From positions 1 to 63,806 of the forward strand of contig CAMDXQ010000002.1 of assembly GCA_945878585.1 (NCBI GenBank): 63,806 nucleotides of DNA. The letters are read 5' to 3'. Shown here piece by piece: positions 61,550-63,806 of this stretch. Within the stretch, counting starts at the first letter, position 1. Each line of letters opens with the position of its first letter. The notes beneath the pieces are model-generated. The model saw nothing but the letters and a program-made list of their open reading frames with translations. It had not been told where the DNA came from and did not search any database. The stretch comes from Akkermansia muciniphila (GTDB taxonomy: Bacteria > Verrucomicrobiota > Verrucomicrobiia > Methylacidiphilales > Verrucolacustridaceae). A program made the translations under genes and the position numbers.

Positions 61550-63728
61550 TTGCAGTCGCTGAGTTGAGGCCTGAAACAACGGCACCTTCAATTGTGGCTG
61601 GGAGCCCCGTCTCCGTCCAATCTCCTGCCAGGAACAGATTTTCAACTGAGGTGAGGGGGCTGGGACGAGCCAGCGGTTTCCCTAGAGCTCCCGAGAAGGT
61701 GGCGTCGCGGGACTTGTAGACAACGTGGTGGGTGACTTTGCTGTTTCGGCTGGAGGGAATGAGTCTGTGAATTTCCGATAATACCAGATCGACCAGCTCT
61801 TTTCCCGATTGATCGATACGGTCGGTAATCGCACTGATCACTGCAGCATAAAGGTGACCTCCGTTACCACTAGGTAGGGTCGCTGTTCGATCGAAAAGCC
61901 AATGAAGAGGGGAGTCGAGGAAACCGGTAATCAGGTCAGGAGCTAGTGGCAGATCGGTCCAAAGGTGGATCCCGAGAATCGGTCCAGGAACAAGTGTGGT
62001 AGCCAACTGTTGCGCCCGATCCCCCTCCGGTAAAAGTTTCGCGGCCGCAGTCCACGGAACGGCGAGAACGTACTGATCGAAAACCGGTTTTTCCCCGTTC
62101 TTAAGAACGAGGGAGGTGATCTTCCGTTTTGAATCGTCGAGCACAAGGGATTCAATCGGAGTCGCGAGATGTAGACTGCCACCCGTTGCCTGAAGGAAAG
62201 CGCCCAATTCGGGTTGGAGAAGATGAGAAAGTCCGCTTCGGTCAAAATAGATTGCGGCATCTCGGGTGGAGCCGAAGAGAGCCCTTCGGGTGACTTCCCA
62301 GAAAAGACCGGCATCCGCAGTGGCGATAGGAACATTTAAGGCGGCCAGACAGAAGGGTTCCCATAGGGCGCGGATCGATCCGGGAGTCTGACCCAATCTT
62401 TCTAGCCAATTTTGGTTGCTTTCTCCGGTTTTGGCCGGCTGTGACTTTGCTCGGGCAGGAAAGTTGAGGATCGCCCAGCGATCCATCCAGGAAAGTTCAG
62501 CAAAACCAAAAAGCCCGGCCAAAAGATGAAAGGGGGGTGGTAAACAGGACGAGCGGAGTACGGTGCGACCGTGTTTTTGGCTCACGAAAGCGAGATCCAA
62601 CCGGTCATGCTTTTCTAAGCGATCCCCGTTCCCTAGCGATTCCACCAATTGAAGGGCTTGGTGGTAGCAGCCCATAAGGATGTGTTGTCCATTGTCGAGA
62701 GTCGTGCCTGTTTTGGATTCGCGATAACTATGGGCGCGACCTCCGAGTTGAGGTTTAGCTTCGAACAGTTCGACCTGGTGGCCCGCTTGGGCGAGGGCAA
62801 AAGCTGCAGCGCTGCCTGCGAAACCACCTCCGATCACGGCGATGCGGGATGGGGAGCGGCGTTTTTCATGGGTTTGGCCTAGCTGGGTTCTGCCCCGTCG
62901 AAGGGCTTTCAGTTTTTCCCATCGGGTGAGTTTGATGGGGCCACGGAGAACCTCGAAGTTATTGCGGTGAATCTTTTCGAGAAGATCCCGATATACCCCC
63001 GTCATAAGGAGAGCGGCAGAAAGATGGGGGCGATCGGTTTCGGGGATGAGTCGGTCCGCTTTTTCAAAATAGTGTCTGGCTCGGAAATATTGAAGGCGGA
63101 GAAGGCGAGCCATACCCGGAGTGAGGGTTGTTTTCTGAAAATCTTCTTCTGATACGCCGAAAGTCCGACATTCCTGCTGAGGAAGATAGATACGACCAAA
63201 CTTCTGGAGATCGTAGGCGACATCCCGAAGGATGTTGGTCAGCTGAAAGGCCATTCCCAAAGCGATGGCATAATCCTGGGCAGCACGGGTCTGGCAGCAG
63301 AAAATATTGATGGAAACGAGGCCCACGGCAGAAGCAACGCCGTAACAATATTTTTCTAACTCGGCGAAGGTTTCGTATCTTGTTTTGGTTAAATCCATTT
63401 CTACGCCAGCAAGAATTTCAAGAAGAGGTTCTGGGGGGATGAGATATTGCCGAACGACAGGGGCGAGTTCTTGGGCGAGAGGTTGGATGGGGTTGCCGCG
63501 ATAAATCGCCTGGATATCTTCCCGCCAGGCCAAGAGTTTTGCTTCGCGCTCCGAGAGTGGCAGGCTGGTTTCGTCGACAATGTCATCGACCGTCCTGCAA
63601 AAAGCGTAAAAGGTGGACATTCCCTGACGCTGTTCCTTCGGCAGGCAAATGAAGGAGAGGGCCAAATTTGAGCCACTCTTGCGGGTGATTCGTTCTCCTG
63701 TGCCTCCGGGGGCTGGGGAAGAATTCAT
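61542..63728 (-). CDS. hpnDE: HpnD-HpnE fusion (presqualene diphosphate synthase plus squalene desaturase-type oxidoreductase)
   Basis: A 728-residue protein. Residues about 15-280 are a squalene/phytoene synthase domain with YAFCRTVDDIVDE and QLTNILRDVAYDLQKFGRIYLP, matching HpnD. After a basic linker, residues about 296-728 are an amine-oxidase-like FAD domain (RIAVIGGGFAGSAAAFALAQAG, EAKPQLGGRAHSY) that ends with FLAGDWTETGLPATIEGAVVSG, matching HpnE. In most bacteria HpnD and HpnE are separate proteins. They act in the HpnCDE route that turns two FPP into squalene via presqualene diphosphate and hydroxysqualene. The start is ATGA-coupled to hpnC. Confidence 0.92.
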   Translation of the reverse strand: MNSSPAPGGTGERITRKSGSNLALSFICLPKEQRQGMSTFYAFCRTVDDIVDETSLPLSEREAKLLAWREDIQAIYRGNPIQPLAQELAPVVRQYLIPPEPLLEILAGVEMDLTKTRYETFAELEKYCYGVASAVGLVSINIFCCQTRAAQDYAIALGMAFQLTNILRDVAYDLQKFGRIYLPQQECRTFGVSEEDFQKTTLTPGMARLLRLQYFRARHYFEKADRLIPETDRPHLSAALLMTGVYRDLLEKIHRNNFEVLRGPIKLTRWEKLKALRRGRTQLGQTHEKRRSPSRIAVIGGGFAGSAAAFALAQAGHQVELFEAKPQLGGRAHSYRESKTGTTLDNGQHILMGCYHQALQLVESLGNGDRLEKHDRLDLAFVSQKHGRTVLRSSCLPPPFHLLAGLFGFAELSWMDRWAILNFPARAKSQPAKTGESNQNWLERLGQTPGSIRALWEPFCLAALNVPIATADAGLFWEVTRRALFGSTRDAAIYFDRSGLSHLLQPELGAFLQATGGSLHLATPIESLVLDDSKRKITSLVLKNGEKPVFDQYVLAVPWTAAAKLLPEGDRAQQLATTLVPGPILGIHLWTDLPLAPDLITGFLDSPLHWLFDRTATLPSGNGGHLYAAVISAITDRIDQSGKELVDLVLSEIHRLIPSSRNSKVTHHVVYKSRDATFSGALGKPLARPSPLTSVENLFLAGDWTETGLPATIEGAVVSGLNSATAIS

Positions 63729-63806
63729 TGGCCGAAAAAGGCTTGGAGACCGAGCCGGAGAAAATCAAACTTCGAAACTTTCGGCCTCTGGCTTAGCGTG
63801 TCGTAG
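63725..63806 (-). CDS. hpnC: HpnC-like squalene synthase, 3' fragment
   Basis: The last 26 codons of a gene that continues beyond the window. The frame from 63805 reads YDTLSQRPKVSKFDFLRLG and ends at a TGA that overlaps the hpnDE ATG. The RPKVSKFDFLRLG end resembles the C-terminus of HpnC proteins, and HpnC is the expected partner of HpnD/HpnE. The assignment rests on this short tail and the context. Confidence 0.6.
   Translation of the reverse strand, partial: YDTLSQRPKVSKFDFLRLGLQAFFGQ

Overview
The window is a dense bacterial chromosome segment of roughly 55-57 % GC by eye. Genes sit on both strands, often overlap by 4 bp (ATGA), and no gene-free stretch exceeds 300 bases. It encodes a Gram-negative, diderm cell: lipid A genes (lpxI, lpxB), apolipoprotein N-acyltransferase, several beta-barrel outer-membrane proteins and an AsmA-like giant protein. 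The combination of hopanoid genes, a cyanobacterial-length IspH, OprP-like and OmpL-like (BBP2) porins and the lpxI/Gfo-Idh/lpxB order suggests a member of the PVC group, most likely Verrucomicrobiota. That assignment is inference from gene content and could not be checked against a database.

Layout. 1-2917 (+): the end of argD, then argF and ispH. 2919-8250 (-): mpl, two small DsrE-like proteins, rpmB, rpsR, a DksA-like protein and speA. 8286-12729: a bifunctional-nuclease gene, then the promoter-attenuator-nusA-infB-rbfA operon on the minus strand. 12770-15734 (+): lpxI, a Gfo/Idh/MocA oxidoreductase and lpxB, translationally coupled. 15663-16588 (-): ispA with a short leader ORF. 16669-20292 (+): thiG-thiH-thiS, then an ECF sigma factor with a membrane protein and a periplasmic protein. 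20396-24117: a glycosyltransferase-PHP fusion, an OprP-like porin with a structured leader, and tRNA-Leu(UAG). 24241-28284: a small membrane protein, an EEP-family hydrolase, an L,D-transpeptidase that appears split from its membrane anchor at an A9 run, an FAD reductase with a ferredoxin, and tRNA-Leu(UAA). 28351-36982: a sugar-nucleotide epimerase, a TPR lipoprotein, queG, aroK, aroC, an outer-membrane protein, prepilin peptidase, aroE and cysE. 37038-41368: polyprenyl synthase, a phytoene/squalene synthase, a CruF-like carotenoid protein and lnt. 41474-47109: a BBP2-like porin with a strong terminator, prfB with its programmed frameshift, trpC, trpB and an APH-like kinase. 47200-58723 (+): the AsmA-like protein, yicC, gmk, coaC, acs, an isochorismatase-like hydrolase and glgP. 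58803-63806: the hopanoid locus, with shc and hpnG (+) converging on hpnC and an hpnD-hpnE fusion (-).

How the genes fit together. Isoprenoid metabolism is the main theme. IspH makes IPP/DMAPP, and IspA and a second prenyl synthase elongate them. HpnC and HpnDE would make squalene, SHC cyclises it, and HpnG modifies adenosylhopane. A separate phytoene-synthase-type enzyme and a CruF-like protein point to carotenoids. Other themes are envelope assembly, translation, and amino-acid and thiamine synthesis.

The points most worth a second look are the intrinsic terminator in the nusA leader, the A9 split of the L,D-transpeptidase, the glycosyltransferase-PHP fusion, the HpnD-HpnE fusion, the leader ORF coupled to ispA, and the atypical ECF sigma module. 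I saw no CRISPR array, insertion sequence, prophage or rRNA gene.
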